This document shows, one piece after another, positions 1-7,211 of a stretch of DNA of 43,138 nucleotides. A program made the position numbers and the translations under genes. This DNA is from Sandaracinus sp. (GTDB lineage Bacteria; Myxococcota_A; Polyangia; Polyangiales; Houyiibacteriaceae). Each line of letters opens with the position of its first letter. Positions within the stretch are counted from its first letter, which is position 1. Where the stretch lies: the NCBI GenBank assembly GCA_002699025.1, contig PABA01000068.1, positions 1-43,138 on the forward strand, in the 5' to 3' direction. The notes beneath the pieces are model-generated. The model saw only the letters and a list, made by a program, of their open reading frames with translations. It was not told the origin of the DNA and searched no databases.

Positions 1-1
1 C

Positions 2-139
2 CTCCCCGGCCGCCAGAACAGCTTCCGCAGCGTCGTCCGCCGCGTCAGCATCAAGCTCGACCCCGGGATGTCCATGCGCGGCTGCGTCACGCCGCCCGTA
101 CACCACTTCACGCCCCGTGCCGGACACGCGCCCGAGTGA
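2..139 (+). CDS. C-terminal end of an unidentified protein (5'-truncated by window edge)
   Basis: From base 2 an open frame reads about 45 residues to a TGA at 137-139. The visible tail is Arg-rich at first and ends with a His/Pro-rich stretch (VHHFTPRAGHAPE). The start lies outside the window. I do not recognise the family. The next gene starts only at 364, so this is the likely end of the preceding transcription unit. The alternative is that this is chance open frame in GC-rich DNA, since only 46 codons are visible. Confidence 0.4.
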   Translation, partial: LPGRQNSFRSVVRRVSIKLDPGMSMRGCVTPPVHHFTPRAGHAPE

Positions 140-183
140 TTCCGCGCACTTGTGGCGACGAATCGGCGGAGTGGCGGCGGAGA

Positions 184-201
184 GGGTGGCGGCCGCCACC
201 C
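184..201. repeat. 18-bp perfect palindrome
   Basis: GGGTGGCGGCCGCCACCC is fully self-complementary. It sits 45 bp after the stop of the truncated first gene and 162 bp before the next start. It could be the stem of a terminator (no T-run follows) or a dimeric regulator site. Confidence 0.4.
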
Positions 202-363
202 GGCCGAGCGGAGGCGGGACACGGCGACTCTCCCCGGTAGGGACCCGCGCCTCTAGGCGCCTGCCGCGCCTCTCTCGTGTTCCCCGCCGAGAGGACGAAT
301 CGCGAGCGCAACTGCCGGAGCGGGGTGCCGAAGAGCGCGCCGCTTTTCTGACAGGAGACCCCG

Positions 364-1023
364 ATGCACCGCCTCCCTCTCGCCCGCTCCCTCGCCCTCG
401 CCCTCGCCCTCGCCGCCCTCGCCCCGGGCCTCGCCTCCGCCGACCTCCCCGCCGGGAAGCTCGCGCTCCCGGAGGGGACCGAGCCCTCCAGCCGCGGTCT
501 CTTCGGCTTCGACCTCGGCGCCGGCGTCGACTACCTCCCGAGCACCGAGGTCGCCGACGACTGGTTCGGCAACGACGACTACGACTCGGACGAGGCGACG
601 GTCGTGGGCGTCGGCGCCGACCTCTCCTTCTTCGTGGGCGTCGTGCTCGGCGAGATCCGCGAGCGCAACGGCAACCTCGACACCTTCCTCCTCGGCTACC
701 AGCCCTCCCTCAGCCTCAACTGGCGCGTCGACGGCGACCGGCCGGACCTCACCCAGCGCCACCACCTGGTCCTCGGCCTCTCCCTCAACCGCCGCGCCAC
801 GGTCCTCCTCGGCGGGGGCTTCGTCGCCTACCACGACCTGCACGGCCGAGCGGCCGCGGGCGGCGGCGTCACCGTCGAGGCCCGCTTCAACCTGGGCCGC
901 CGCGGCGCCTACTTCTCCATGCCCGGGCTCATCGACATCTTCCCCGGCGCCGCCGACTACGGCGAGACCACCGTCGTGACCATGCGCGTCGCCCTCCGCT
1001 TCGGCTGGTGGGGCCTGTACTGA
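364..1023 (+). CDS. Exported protein, probable outer-membrane beta-barrel, unknown function
   Basis: A 219-residue protein starts with a clear Sec signal peptide: MHRLPLAR, an Ala/Leu core, and likely cleavage after LASA near residue 26. The mature part alternates short hydrophobic and polar strands (for example VVGVGADLSFFVGVVLG and HHLVLGLSLN). It ends in an aromatic-rich strand, FGWWGLY, as many outer-membrane barrels do. An AGGAG site at 353-357 lies 6 nt before the ATG, which fixes the start. I do not recognise a named family. Barrel fold is inferred from strand pattern and terminus; a periplasmic beta-sandwich remains possible. Confidence 0.75.
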   Translation: MHRLPLARSLALALALAALAPGLASADLPAGKLALPEGTEPSSRGLFGFDLGAGVDYLPSTEVADDWFGNDDYDSDEATVVGVGADLSFFVGVVLGEIRERNGNLDTFLLGYQPSLSLNWRVDGDRPDLTQRHHLVLGLSLNRRATVLLGGGFVAYHDLHGRAAAGGGVTVEARFNLGRRGAYFSMPGLIDIFPGAADYGETTVVTMRVALRFGWWGLY

Positions 1024-1064
1024 GCGCGGCCCTCCGTCTCCGCGCGGCCCTCCGTCTCTGCGCG
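1024..1064. repeat. Short 18-bp direct repeats between convergent genes
   Basis: The motif GCGCGGCCCTCCGTCTC occurs twice head to tail, followed by a partial third copy (GCGCGGCCCC). It fills the gap between the convergent stops at 1023 and 1073. Confidence 0.6.
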
Positions 1065-1072
1065 GCCCCCGC

Positions 1073-1630
1073 TCACCCTTCGAGGGCCGCGCGGAGCTCC
1101 TTCTCCTCGACGACCCGGGTGTTCGCCACGAGCTGCTTCACGAACGCCTCCTCGTCGAGGCCCTCCTCCTCGCACCACCGCCCGACGGCGCTCGCGCGCA
1201 TGTAGCCGGGCCCCTTGCGCACGAAGCTCCCGGTGTCGATCTCGCGCTCGACGGCGACCCGCACGCTCCCCTTCGGGATCTTCTCCCCGGTCACGATGCA
1301 GGTCGCCCGCCCGGTCGGCGCGTGGTCCGCATAGGGGTAGCCGCCCGGCTTGGACGCCTCCTTCTCCAGCGCCTCGGCCAGGATGCCCTCGAGCTTCTCC
1401 CGCTCCGGCACCTCGCCCTCGTAGGCCTCGAGCGCCTTCTTCACCTTCTTCGGGAAGCGCTTCGCCGCCGCCTCGAGCTTGTGCCAGCGGTAGCCGATGC
1501 TCCCGCTCGAGCTGAAGGTGTTCACGAACGCCTCGCCGAAGCGCAGCTCGCCCTTCGGGATCTTGTCGCCGGTGGTCTTGCAGCGGGCCCGGCCGGACTT
1601 GGCCGGCTCGATGATGTCCTCGAGCTCCAT
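1073..1630 (-). CDS. Protein with two degenerate PARP-type zinc-finger-like modules
   Basis: This 185-residue protein carries two copies of a motif like the PARP-type zinc finger: AKSGRARCKTTGDKIPKGEL near residues 10-29 and a second copy starting TGRATCIVTGEKIPKG near 107-121. In the family the zinc is held by CxxC plus HxxC. Here the first module keeps C17 and H50 but has T20 and E53 in place of the other two cysteines. The second keeps C111 and a later C153. The fold signature (SGRA-C, IPKG) is therefore present while zinc binding looks lost. A GGGGAGG Shine-Dalgarno lies 7 nt before the ATG at 1630. DNA nick sensing is the family role, but no PARP catalytic domain is attached, so function is open. 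Confidence 0.7.
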   Translation of the reverse strand: MELEDIIEPAKSGRARCKTTGDKIPKGELRFGEAFVNTFSSSGSIGYRWHKLEAAAKRFPKKVKKALEAYEGEVPEREKLEGILAEALEKEASKPGGYPYADHAPTGRATCIVTGEKIPKGSVRVAVEREIDTGSFVRKGPGYMRASAVGRWCEEEGLDEEAFVKQLVANTRVVEEKELRAALEG

Positions 1631-1772
1631 GGTCGAACCTCCCCGGGGTCGTACGGCGTCCCCCGCTCGGATCTCCCACGAGCCCGCCCCCGCGGACAAT
1701 GGGGCGCCCCCCGACCGCGGCGATTCGTCGCACCCCCGTTGCTCGGCGGGCGCAGGGCCTCATCTTCGACGG

Positions 1773-2264
1773 GTGCGTCTCCTGCTCCCGTTCGCGCTCC
1801 TCACCCTCGTCGCCGCTTCGCCCCGCGTGGCCGCGCAGCCGACGAGCGACGGGGCGGCCGCCATCTCGGAGACGGACGCGGCGCGCCGCGCGGTCTCGCT
1901 CTCGCGGCGGACCATGAGCCCCTTCTGCCCGGGGCGGACCCTCGACGACTGCCCCAGCTCGGGCGCGAGCCGCTGGCGCCAGGACATCCGGCGCTGGGTG
2001 GACGAGGGCGCGAGCGACGCCACCATCTACGCGCGCCTCGAGGAGCGCGCGCCCGAGGGGTTCGATCTGGAGGGGCGCCCGACGAAGACGCACGAGTGGC
2101 TCTTCGCCGGCGCGGCCTTCGCGCTCGCCTCGCTCGTGCTCGTGCTGGCGGCGCGCAAGCTGGTGCGGCGGCGCGAGGAGGAGGGCCCCGAGCCCGGGCC
2201 GCCGGGCGAGGCGGACGACGCCCTCGACGAGCGCCTCGACGAAGAGCTCGCGCGGCTCGGCTGA
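1773..2264 (+). CDS. CcmH-like cytochrome c biogenesis family protein
   Basis: Read from a GTG start, the 163-residue product has a signal peptide (VRLLLPFALLTLVAASPRVA). It is followed by a CcmH-like segment: SPFCPGRTLDDCPSSGA at residues 49-65, then RWRQDIRRWVDEGASDATI. A single membrane helix lies near 109-128 with Arg-rich residues after it. CcmH reduces apocytochrome c cysteines on the outer face of the membrane. Classical CcmH uses CxxC, whereas here the two cysteines are seven residues apart (C52, C60). The tail is acidic. The start is chosen because it gives a well-formed signal peptide; there is no strong ribosome site. The rest of the ccm cluster is not in this window. Confidence 0.6.
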   Translation: MRLLLPFALLTLVAASPRVAAQPTSDGAAAISETDAARRAVSLSRRTMSPFCPGRTLDDCPSSGASRWRQDIRRWVDEGASDATIYARLEERAPEGFDLEGRPTKTHEWLFAGAAFALASLVLVLAARKLVRRREEEGPEPGPPGEADDALDERLDEELARLG

Positions 2265-2282
2265 TCGGAGCCTTCGCTCGTC

Positions 2283-2511
2283 GTCGCGCCGCGCGGCTCG
2301 ACACGGTGGCTCGATGGGCGCGCACGGTCGTTCGGCGACGCTCGTCGTCGCGCCGCGCGGCGCGAACACGGTGGCTCGATGGGCGCGCACGGCTGCTCGC
2401 CTTTGCGCTGCGCGGCTCGAACACGGTGGCCGAATGGGCGCGCCCGGCCGCTCGTCTTTGCGCTGCTCGGCCCGAAGACGGTGGCTCGAATGGCGCGGCG
2501 TGGAGGACGCC
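2283..2511. repeat. Four imperfect tandem repeats of about 55 bp
   Basis: Copies begin near 2283, 2347, 2402 and 2457. The first interval is 64 bp and the others 55 bp. Each has a GCGCGGCTCGAACACGGTGG-like core followed by CTCGATGGGCGCGC. Open frames run through the array on several frames but their translations are Arg/Ala-rich and shift with the repeats, so I read the whole 2265-2613 gap as non-coding. Confidence 0.65.
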
Positions 2512-2613
2512 CCTCGGCGACGCTCGTGAGCGGCTGCGCCGCGGGGCTCCAACGACGCGGCGCGGACGGCGCCTCGCCGGTGTTCGTGGTCGGCGACGGG
2601 CGCTCGGGGAGCG

Positions 2614-4836
2614 CTACTCGCCTCCGCCGGCGCCGCCTTCCGCGGCGTCGCTCGCGTCGCTCTCTTCGCCGGCGGCACCTTCCCGATCCTCGTCGCCCTC
2701 CTCGAGGGGCGCCGGCGCCCAGGCGTCGACGTCGGCCCAGCAGACGCCCGCGACCGGGTGGCGGGCGTAGCGGCGGCGCGGGATGCGCTCGAAGACGAGG
2801 CGCGTGCGGCCCTCGACCGGGCGGGCGCTCGGGTAGCGGTCTCGGAGCGCGTTCACCGTGAGCGCCGTGACCTCGCCCGTGCGCGGGTCGACGCGGACGA
2901 TCTCGCCGTCGCCCTGCGCGAGGTCGCCCTCGGCCGAGGCCGCCGCGTCGGCGTAGACGGCGCCGTCGGGGCCGAGCGTCGGGTAGAAGACGCAGGGGGT
3001 GGTGCGCACGAAGCGCTGCGCGCCGGTGGCGGGCTCCCAGCGCACCAGGCCGCAGCCCTGCGCGCGGCTGGACGAGGCGAGGAGGAGCGCGCGGCCGTCC
3101 TCGGTGGCGCCGATCACCGCGCTGACCGGGCGCTCGCGTCCGCCGATGCGCGCGACGATCTCCGCGCCCCGCGGGCCGAGGCGCGCGAGGGCCACGTGGG
3201 TCATGGGCGGGAGGGCGGCGTCGGCGGCGCGCTCGCCCCCGAGCAGCTCGTCGACCCACTCGCCCTCCCCGGCGTCGGCCGTGCCCTCGGCGTCCGCCGT
3301 GCCCTCCGCGTCGGCTGCGTCCTCCGCGTCGGCTGCGTCCACCGCGTCGGCGGTGCCCTCCGCGTCGGCTGCGCTCTCGGTGTCGGCGGTGCCCTCCGCG
3401 TCGGCTGCGCTCTCGGTGTCGGCCGTGCCCTCGGCGTCATCCGGATCGGCCGCGCCTTCCGCTTCGCCCGCGCCCTCTTCGGCGGGGGCCTCGGCGATGC
3501 CCGGCACGACCACGGCGAGGAGCACCTCCGGCTCCGGCTCGGACGCCGTCTCCGCGTCCCCCTCGGCAGCACCCGCCGCGTCCTCGCGCGGCGGCGGCCG
3601 GAGGCGCCCCCAGCGCCCGTTCGAGCCGAAGCGCACCGGCTCGTAGCCCGGCCCCCCGTCCGCCGGCGCCACGAAGGTCTGCGCCTCCCCCCGGCGGAAG
3701 GGCCGATAGGCGTAGCTGACCCACGCCCCGTCCGGGCTCACGTGCGGGAAGAGCAGCCGCTCCGGCGCCTCGACCGCGCGGAGGATGCGCCGCTCGCCGG
3801 TCTCCACGTCCTGCCAGACGAGCACCGCGACCCGATCGGCGAGCTCGACGTAGGCGAGCGCGCGCCCGTCCTCCGAGAGCGTCGCGTAGGAGTAGAGGTT
3901 GTCGGTCGCCACCAGCGTCTGCCGCGGGCTCCCGTCGAGGGGCACGCGCACGAGCCGCTCGGGGGTCTCCGCGCGGCGCACGTCCGCGGCGTTGCCGATG
4001 GGGAAGACGGGCGCGCCGGTCTCTTCGCGCACCACGGCCCACTGGCCGTCCGGCGCCACGCCGACCAGGTACTCCTCGCCACAGCCGCGCGTCAGGCAGG
4101 TCGCCCCGAGCGGACCCTCCGCCGCGAGGGCCTCCGCCGACGCCTCGCAGGCCGCCTCGAACTCGGCCTTCCCCCGGGCCCGCGCCTCGAGCCCCCGCAC
4201 GGCCTCACCCACGTCCTCGTAGCGCTCGTACTCGTGCGCCGAGGGGGCGCCCTCCCTCCAGGCCTCGACGGGCCCGCTCCCGAGGATCTCCGCGGCCAGC
4301 GCGTCGGCCAGCGCGTCGACCCCCCGCCGCCCGGCCTGCATGCGCGCCCGGTCCTCGCTCGTCGTCTCCACGGCGAAGACGAGGTCGTGCGGCTCGCGCG
4401 TGTCCTCGCCCCGCGTGAGCGTCCGCCCGCGCACCCGCGCCACCAGCGCCACGCTCCCCTCGCCGAGGATGCCCGGCCGCTGCGCCAGCGGCTCGACGGT
4501 GATCAGCAACGCGTGGGCCGCGCCGAGCTCCGTCGCGAGCGAGGTCAGCTCGTCCAGGCTTCGCACGGAGGCGAGCCGCGCGTCCGCGCTCTCGTCCTCC
4601 TCCCCGGGCAGGACCTCGAGCCCGTGCCCCTCGAGGTGGAAGCGGAGCCGGCGCCCGAGGTTGTCGACGCAGGCCTCGGAGCAGCCGCTCACGCCGACGA
4701 GCACGGCCGTCGGCCGGGTGGCCTCGCGAAAGAAGAGCGCCCACGCGCCGGTGGCGATGCCGGCGACCACCAGCACGACGAAGGCGAGGAGGGGCCCCCG
4801 CGAGGTGCGGAGGCGGACGTCGTCCACGGAGTCCAT
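2614..4836 (-). CDS. Membrane-anchored PD40/TolB-like beta-propeller protein
   Basis: This 740-residue protein has one N-terminal membrane helix (about residues 15-36, LLAFVVLVVAGIATGAWALF) and no cleavage site. An extracytoplasmic region near 43-200 follows, with paired cysteines in GCSEACVDN. Repeated WD40-like PD40 blades come next: GVAPDGQWAVV, LSEDGRALAYV, VSPDGAWVSYAY and LGPDGAVYAD. An acidic Ala/Asp/Glu-rich linker interrupts the propeller at about residues 460-520. TolB-type propellers bind proteins or peptides; no enzymatic residues are evident. The gene is divergent from yebC and has a -10-like TATGCT just upstream. The exact partner is unknown. Confidence 0.75.
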   Translation of the reverse strand: MDSVDDVRLRTSRGPLLAFVVLVVAGIATGAWALFFREATRPTAVLVGVSGCSEACVDNLGRRLRFHLEGHGLEVLPGEEDESADARLASVRSLDELTSLATELGAAHALLITVEPLAQRPGILGEGSVALVARVRGRTLTRGEDTREPHDLVFAVETTSEDRARMQAGRRGVDALADALAAEILGSGPVEAWREGAPSAHEYERYEDVGEAVRGLEARARGKAEFEAACEASAEALAAEGPLGATCLTRGCGEEYLVGVAPDGQWAVVREETGAPVFPIGNAADVRRAETPERLVRVPLDGSPRQTLVATDNLYSYATLSEDGRALAYVELADRVAVLVWQDVETGERRILRAVEAPERLLFPHVSPDGAWVSYAYRPFRRGEAQTFVAPADGGPGYEPVRFGSNGRWGRLRPPPREDAAGAAEGDAETASEPEPEVLLAVVVPGIAEAPAEEGAGEAEGAADPDDAEGTADTESAADAEGTADTESAADAEGTADAVDAADAEDAADAEGTADAEGTADAGEGEWVDELLGGERAADAALPPMTHVALARLGPRGAEIVARIGGRERPVSAVIGATEDGRALLLASSSRAQGCGLVRWEPATGAQRFVRTTPCVFYPTLGPDGAVYADAAASAEGDLAQGDGEIVRVDPRTGEVTALTVNALRDRYPSARPVEGRTRLVFERIPRRRYARHPVAGVCWADVDAWAPAPLEEGDEDREGAAGEESDASDAAEGGAGGGE
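3280..3430. repeat. In-frame low-complexity repeat encoding an acidic linker
   Basis: Short units of 9-30 bp (GCCCTCCGCGTCGGC and variants) are repeated inside the propeller gene. On the minus strand they encode AEGTADTESAADAEG-like Ala/Asp/Glu repeats. Frame is kept throughout, which fits expansion by slippage under coding selection. Confidence 0.7.
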
Positions 4837-4848
4837 CGAGGCCGGCGC

Positions 4849-4854
4849 AGCATA
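4849..4854 (-). promoter_or_regulatory. Candidate -10 element TATGCT for the propeller gene
   Basis: TATGCT on the minus strand lies 12 nt before the ATG at 4836. A start site 6-8 nt downstream would leave a leader of only about 5 nt. No Shine-Dalgarno is visible. Confidence 0.45.
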
Positions 4855-4864
4855 GCGCGGCGGC

Positions 4865-4894
4865 TTGACGTCGTCGTCCGGGCTTGCCTAAGTG
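4865..4894 (+). promoter_or_regulatory. Candidate promoter for yebC-ruvC
   Basis: TTGACG at 4865-4870 is followed 18 bp later by TAAGTG at 4889-4894. Transcription would start near 4901, giving a leader of about 80 nt before the yebC ATG. It overlaps the intergenic region shared with the divergent propeller gene. Only the -35 half is strong. Confidence 0.35.
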
Positions 4895-4982
4895 GGAGGT
4901 CGCTGCCCCCCACCGGCGGGGGTCGGGCGCCCGGGCCGCCGTCGTCGTGACGGAGGGCGCGAGGCGTGACGCCAGGAGGACC

Positions 4983-5729
4983 ATGAGCGGCCACAACAAA
5001 TGGTCGACGATCAAGCGTCGCAAGGGCGCGCAGGACGCCAAGCGCGGCAAGATCTTCACGCGCATCATCAAGGAGATCACCATCGCCGCGCGCATGGGCG
5101 GTGGGGATCCGGACGGAAACCCGCGCCTTCGCCGCGCCATCGACGCCGCCAAGGCGGCGAACATGCCGAACGACAACGTCGATCGGGCGATCAAGAAGGG
5201 CACGGGCGAGCTCGAGGGCGTCACCTACGAGGAGCTGGTCTACGAGGGCGTCGGCCCCTTCGGGCTGCTCTTCGTGATGGAGGTGATGACCGACAACCGG
5301 AACCGCACCGCCGCCGAGGTCCGCAAGCTCTTCGACAAGGCGGACGGGCAGCTCGGGCAGTCGGGCTCGGCGACCTGGGCCTTCGAGCAGAAGGGCGTGA
5401 TCCGGCTCGCGAAGGACGCGGCGACCGAGGAGAAGCTCTTCGAGGTCGCCGTCGGCGCGGGCGCGGAGGATCTCGAGGGCGACGACGAGCAGTGGACGAT
5501 CACCACGCCGCGCAACGAGCTCGACGCGGTCGCGACGGCCATCGAAGAGGCCGGCGTGAAGGTCGACGAGGCGAACCTCGAGTGGCTGCCGAACACGCCG
5601 CGCGAGGTCGACGGCGAGGAGGCGCGGAAGCTCTACGCGCTCTACGAGGCGCTCGACGATCACGACGACGTGCAGAGCGTCTTCGTCGACTTCGAGCTCT
5701 CGGACGCGGCGGCGGCGGAGCTCGAGTGA
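4983..5729 (+). CDS. yebC: YebC/PmpR family protein
   Basis: The 248-residue product begins MSGHNKWSTIKRRKGAQDAK, the hallmark N-terminus of the YebC/PmpR family, and has the usual length. Family members have been described as transcriptional regulators and, more recently for some bacterial members, as factors easing ribosome stalling. The sequence alone does not tell which applies. An AGGAGGA Shine-Dalgarno lies 2 nt before the ATG; an upstream in-frame start is rejected because it adds 33 non-conserved residues. It is followed after 34 bp by ruvC, a very common bacterial gene order. Confidence 0.95.
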   Translation: MSGHNKWSTIKRRKGAQDAKRGKIFTRIIKEITIAARMGGGDPDGNPRLRRAIDAAKAANMPNDNVDRAIKKGTGELEGVTYEELVYEGVGPFGLLFVMEVMTDNRNRTAAEVRKLFDKADGQLGQSGSATWAFEQKGVIRLAKDAATEEKLFEVAVGAGAEDLEGDDEQWTITTPRNELDAVATAIEEAGVKVDEANLEWLPNTPREVDGEEARKLYALYEALDDHDDVQSVFVDFELSDAAAAELE

Positions 5730-5763
5730 GCGCGGGCGGGACGGCCGGGACGGCGGGCGAGCG

Positions 5764-6285
5764 ATGAGCCGTCGGGCTCGCCCGGCGGCCGGCCCGCGCG
5801 TCCTCGGCATCGATCCGGGCACGCGCCGGACCGGCTGGGGCGTGATCGAGCCCTGGGGGCCGCGGGCGCGCGTGGTCGCCAGCGGGGTGATCGCGGCCGG
5901 CGACAAGCGCCCCCTCGAGAAGCGGCTGCGGACGATCCACGAGGGGCTCGCGGCGGTGATCGCGGAGCACGGCCCGCGGGCGGTCGCCGTGGAGGAGATC
6001 TTCCATCACAAGTTCGCGAACGCGGCCATGAAGCTCGGGCACGCCCGCGGCGTGGCGCTCCTGGCGGCGGCGTCGGCGGACCTCGAGGTCTTCGCCTACG
6101 CGCCTTCGCTCGTGAAGCGCACGGTCGCGGGGCGCGGGCGCGCGGACAAGGCGCAGGTCGCCCGGCTGGTGACGGCGATCCTCCAGCTCGACGAGACGCC
6201 GCCGGAGGACGCGAGCGACGCGCTGGCCATCGCGCTGACGCACGTGCAGGCGTCGCGGGCCGTCGGCATGCGCGCGCGCCGCTGA
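5764..6285 (+). CDS. ruvC: Crossover junction endodeoxyribonuclease RuvC
   Basis: This 173-residue protein is the Holliday junction resolvase, which cuts four-way junctions during recombinational repair. The RNase H-fold catalytic acidic residues are in place: D17 in GIDPG, E77 in VEEIF, and D149 and D152 in EDASDALAIALTH. The motif HKFANAAMKLGHARG is also typical. It lies 34 bp after yebC and probably shares its transcript. RuvA and RuvB, often next, are not here; the downstream 0.5 kb is apparently non-coding. Confidence 0.96.
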   Translation: MSRRARPAAGPRVLGIDPGTRRTGWGVIEPWGPRARVVASGVIAAGDKRPLEKRLRTIHEGLAAVIAEHGPRAVAVEEIFHHKFANAAMKLGHARGVALLAAASADLEVFAYAPSLVKRTVAGRGRADKAQVARLVTAILQLDETPPEDASDALAIALTHVQASRAVGMRARR

Positions 6286-6808
6286 GCGACCTTCGAGCTC
6301 TCCGCCGCGCCGCCGGCCGTCCCGAATCTGCGTGGGAACGTTCCGGCCGGAGCGCGCGCACGACGGGCCGGCGCGCGGTCGGGAGAGCGGGGCGGAGGGA
6401 GAGCGCGCCGCGTCCCGGCGCGAGCACCCCATCCGAGGATCCCGCGGCGGAGGGGCCTCGGGCGCGCCGCGGCTCGGGCGCGGGGTGGCCGAGAGCGGGG
6501 CGGACCCTCTCGCCAGCCCGCGCGCGAGCCGCGTCGCCGTTCCGCGGTGCGCGGACGGACGACCTGGATCCGCCGCGCTCCCCGCTCCGCCCGGCGCCCG
6601 AGCGCCCCGTCGCGCGGCGGAGCTCCTCGAAGGGTCTGCGGGCGACGCCCCCATTCGGGGGCCCATGGGCGAGCTCGCGCACTGGCGCGCCGCGAATCGC
6701 CCCGGAGCTCGCGCGCGATCCGTGACGGGCGTTCACGCCCATGCCCGAAGGGCTCACCCCAACCTTTGGTAGCCGTTTCGTGCCGTGTTTTCAGGGCGAT
6801 TCCTTCGC
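6286..6808. other. Apparent non-coding spacer after ruvC
   Basis: About 520 bp without a convincing gene on either strand. Open frames exist, but their translations are Arg/Gly/Pro-rich with no recognisable start context. An imperfect hairpin lies near 6313-6350 (CCGGCCG ... CGGCCGG around the palindrome GGAACGTTCC at 6335-6344) and could terminate the yebC-ruvC transcript. A local AT-richer patch near 6770-6800 leads into the next promoter. Confidence 0.45.
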
Positions 6809-6814
6809 TACGCT
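6809..6814 (+). promoter_or_regulatory. -10 element TACGCT giving a leaderless start of the kynurenine-like operon
   Basis: TACGCT ends 7 nt before the GTG at 6822, so a standard start point would fall on the first base of the start codon. No Shine-Dalgarno is present. T-rich sequence (TGTTTTC) near 6786 may provide the -35 region. Confidence 0.5.
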
Positions 6815-6821
6815 CTTCGTC

Positions 6822-7211
6822 GTGGACACGCCCCCTCACGTGCTCATCGTCGACGACGACGACGAGCACGCGCTCATGACGGCGCGCCTCCTCCGGCACG
6901 AGGGCTTCACCGTCACGACCTGGCGGGGGGCCTTCGGCGCCTCCATCGAGGCGCGCACGATCCAGCCCGACGTGGTCCTCCTCGACGTGGAGATGCCGGC
7001 CCTCTCCGGCGACCGGCTGGCGCCGCTGCTCCGCGAGAGCACCAGCGGCCAAGCGACTCTGATCGTGCTCCACTCGAGCCGCGACGAGGCGGACCTGCGC
7101 GCCATCGCCACCGAGACCGGCGCCGACGGCTACATCCCCAAGGGCACGGCCGGGCCCGCCATGGCCGCGAAGCTGCGCGGCTGGCTCGAGGCGCGGGGGC
7201 AGGGGGCGTGA
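6822..7211 (+). CDS. Single-domain response regulator (CheY-like receiver)
   Basis: This 129-residue protein is a receiver domain with no output domain. The acidic pocket is at residues 11-13 (IVDDDDE), the phospho-acceptor is D55 in LLDVEMP, the switch Ser is at 85/86 (VLHSSRDE), and the conserved Lys is K107 in YIPKG. Start: a GTG at 6822 preceded by a -10 hexamer. An ATG 27 codons upstream is less likely because it would precede the promoter. The stop overlaps the next start by 4 nt, so it is translationally coupled to an oxygenase gene. That is unusual and suggests that phosphorylation controls the pathway or that the protein interacts with its enzymes. No histidine kinase is adjacent. 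Confidence 0.85.
   Translation: MDTPPHVLIVDDDDEHALMTARLLRHEGFTVTTWRGAFGASIEARTIQPDVVLLDVEMPALSGDRLAPLLRESTSGQATLIVLHSSRDEADLRAIATETGADGYIPKGTAGPAMAAKLRGWLEARGQGA

Noticed and set aside
2758-4950. A 730-codon open frame on the plus strand
   Set aside because: It is antisense to the PD40 propeller gene, is Arg/Ala/Val-rich and has no start context or domain.
4884-4982. Longer N-terminus for YebC
   Set aside because: The conserved family start MSGHNKW lies at 4983 with a strong Shine-Dalgarno; the extension is not conserved.
6332-6772. A 146-codon frame after ruvC
   Set aside because: Composition is Arg/Gly/Ala/Pro-rich with no recognisable domain or ribosome site; I treat this region as non-coding.
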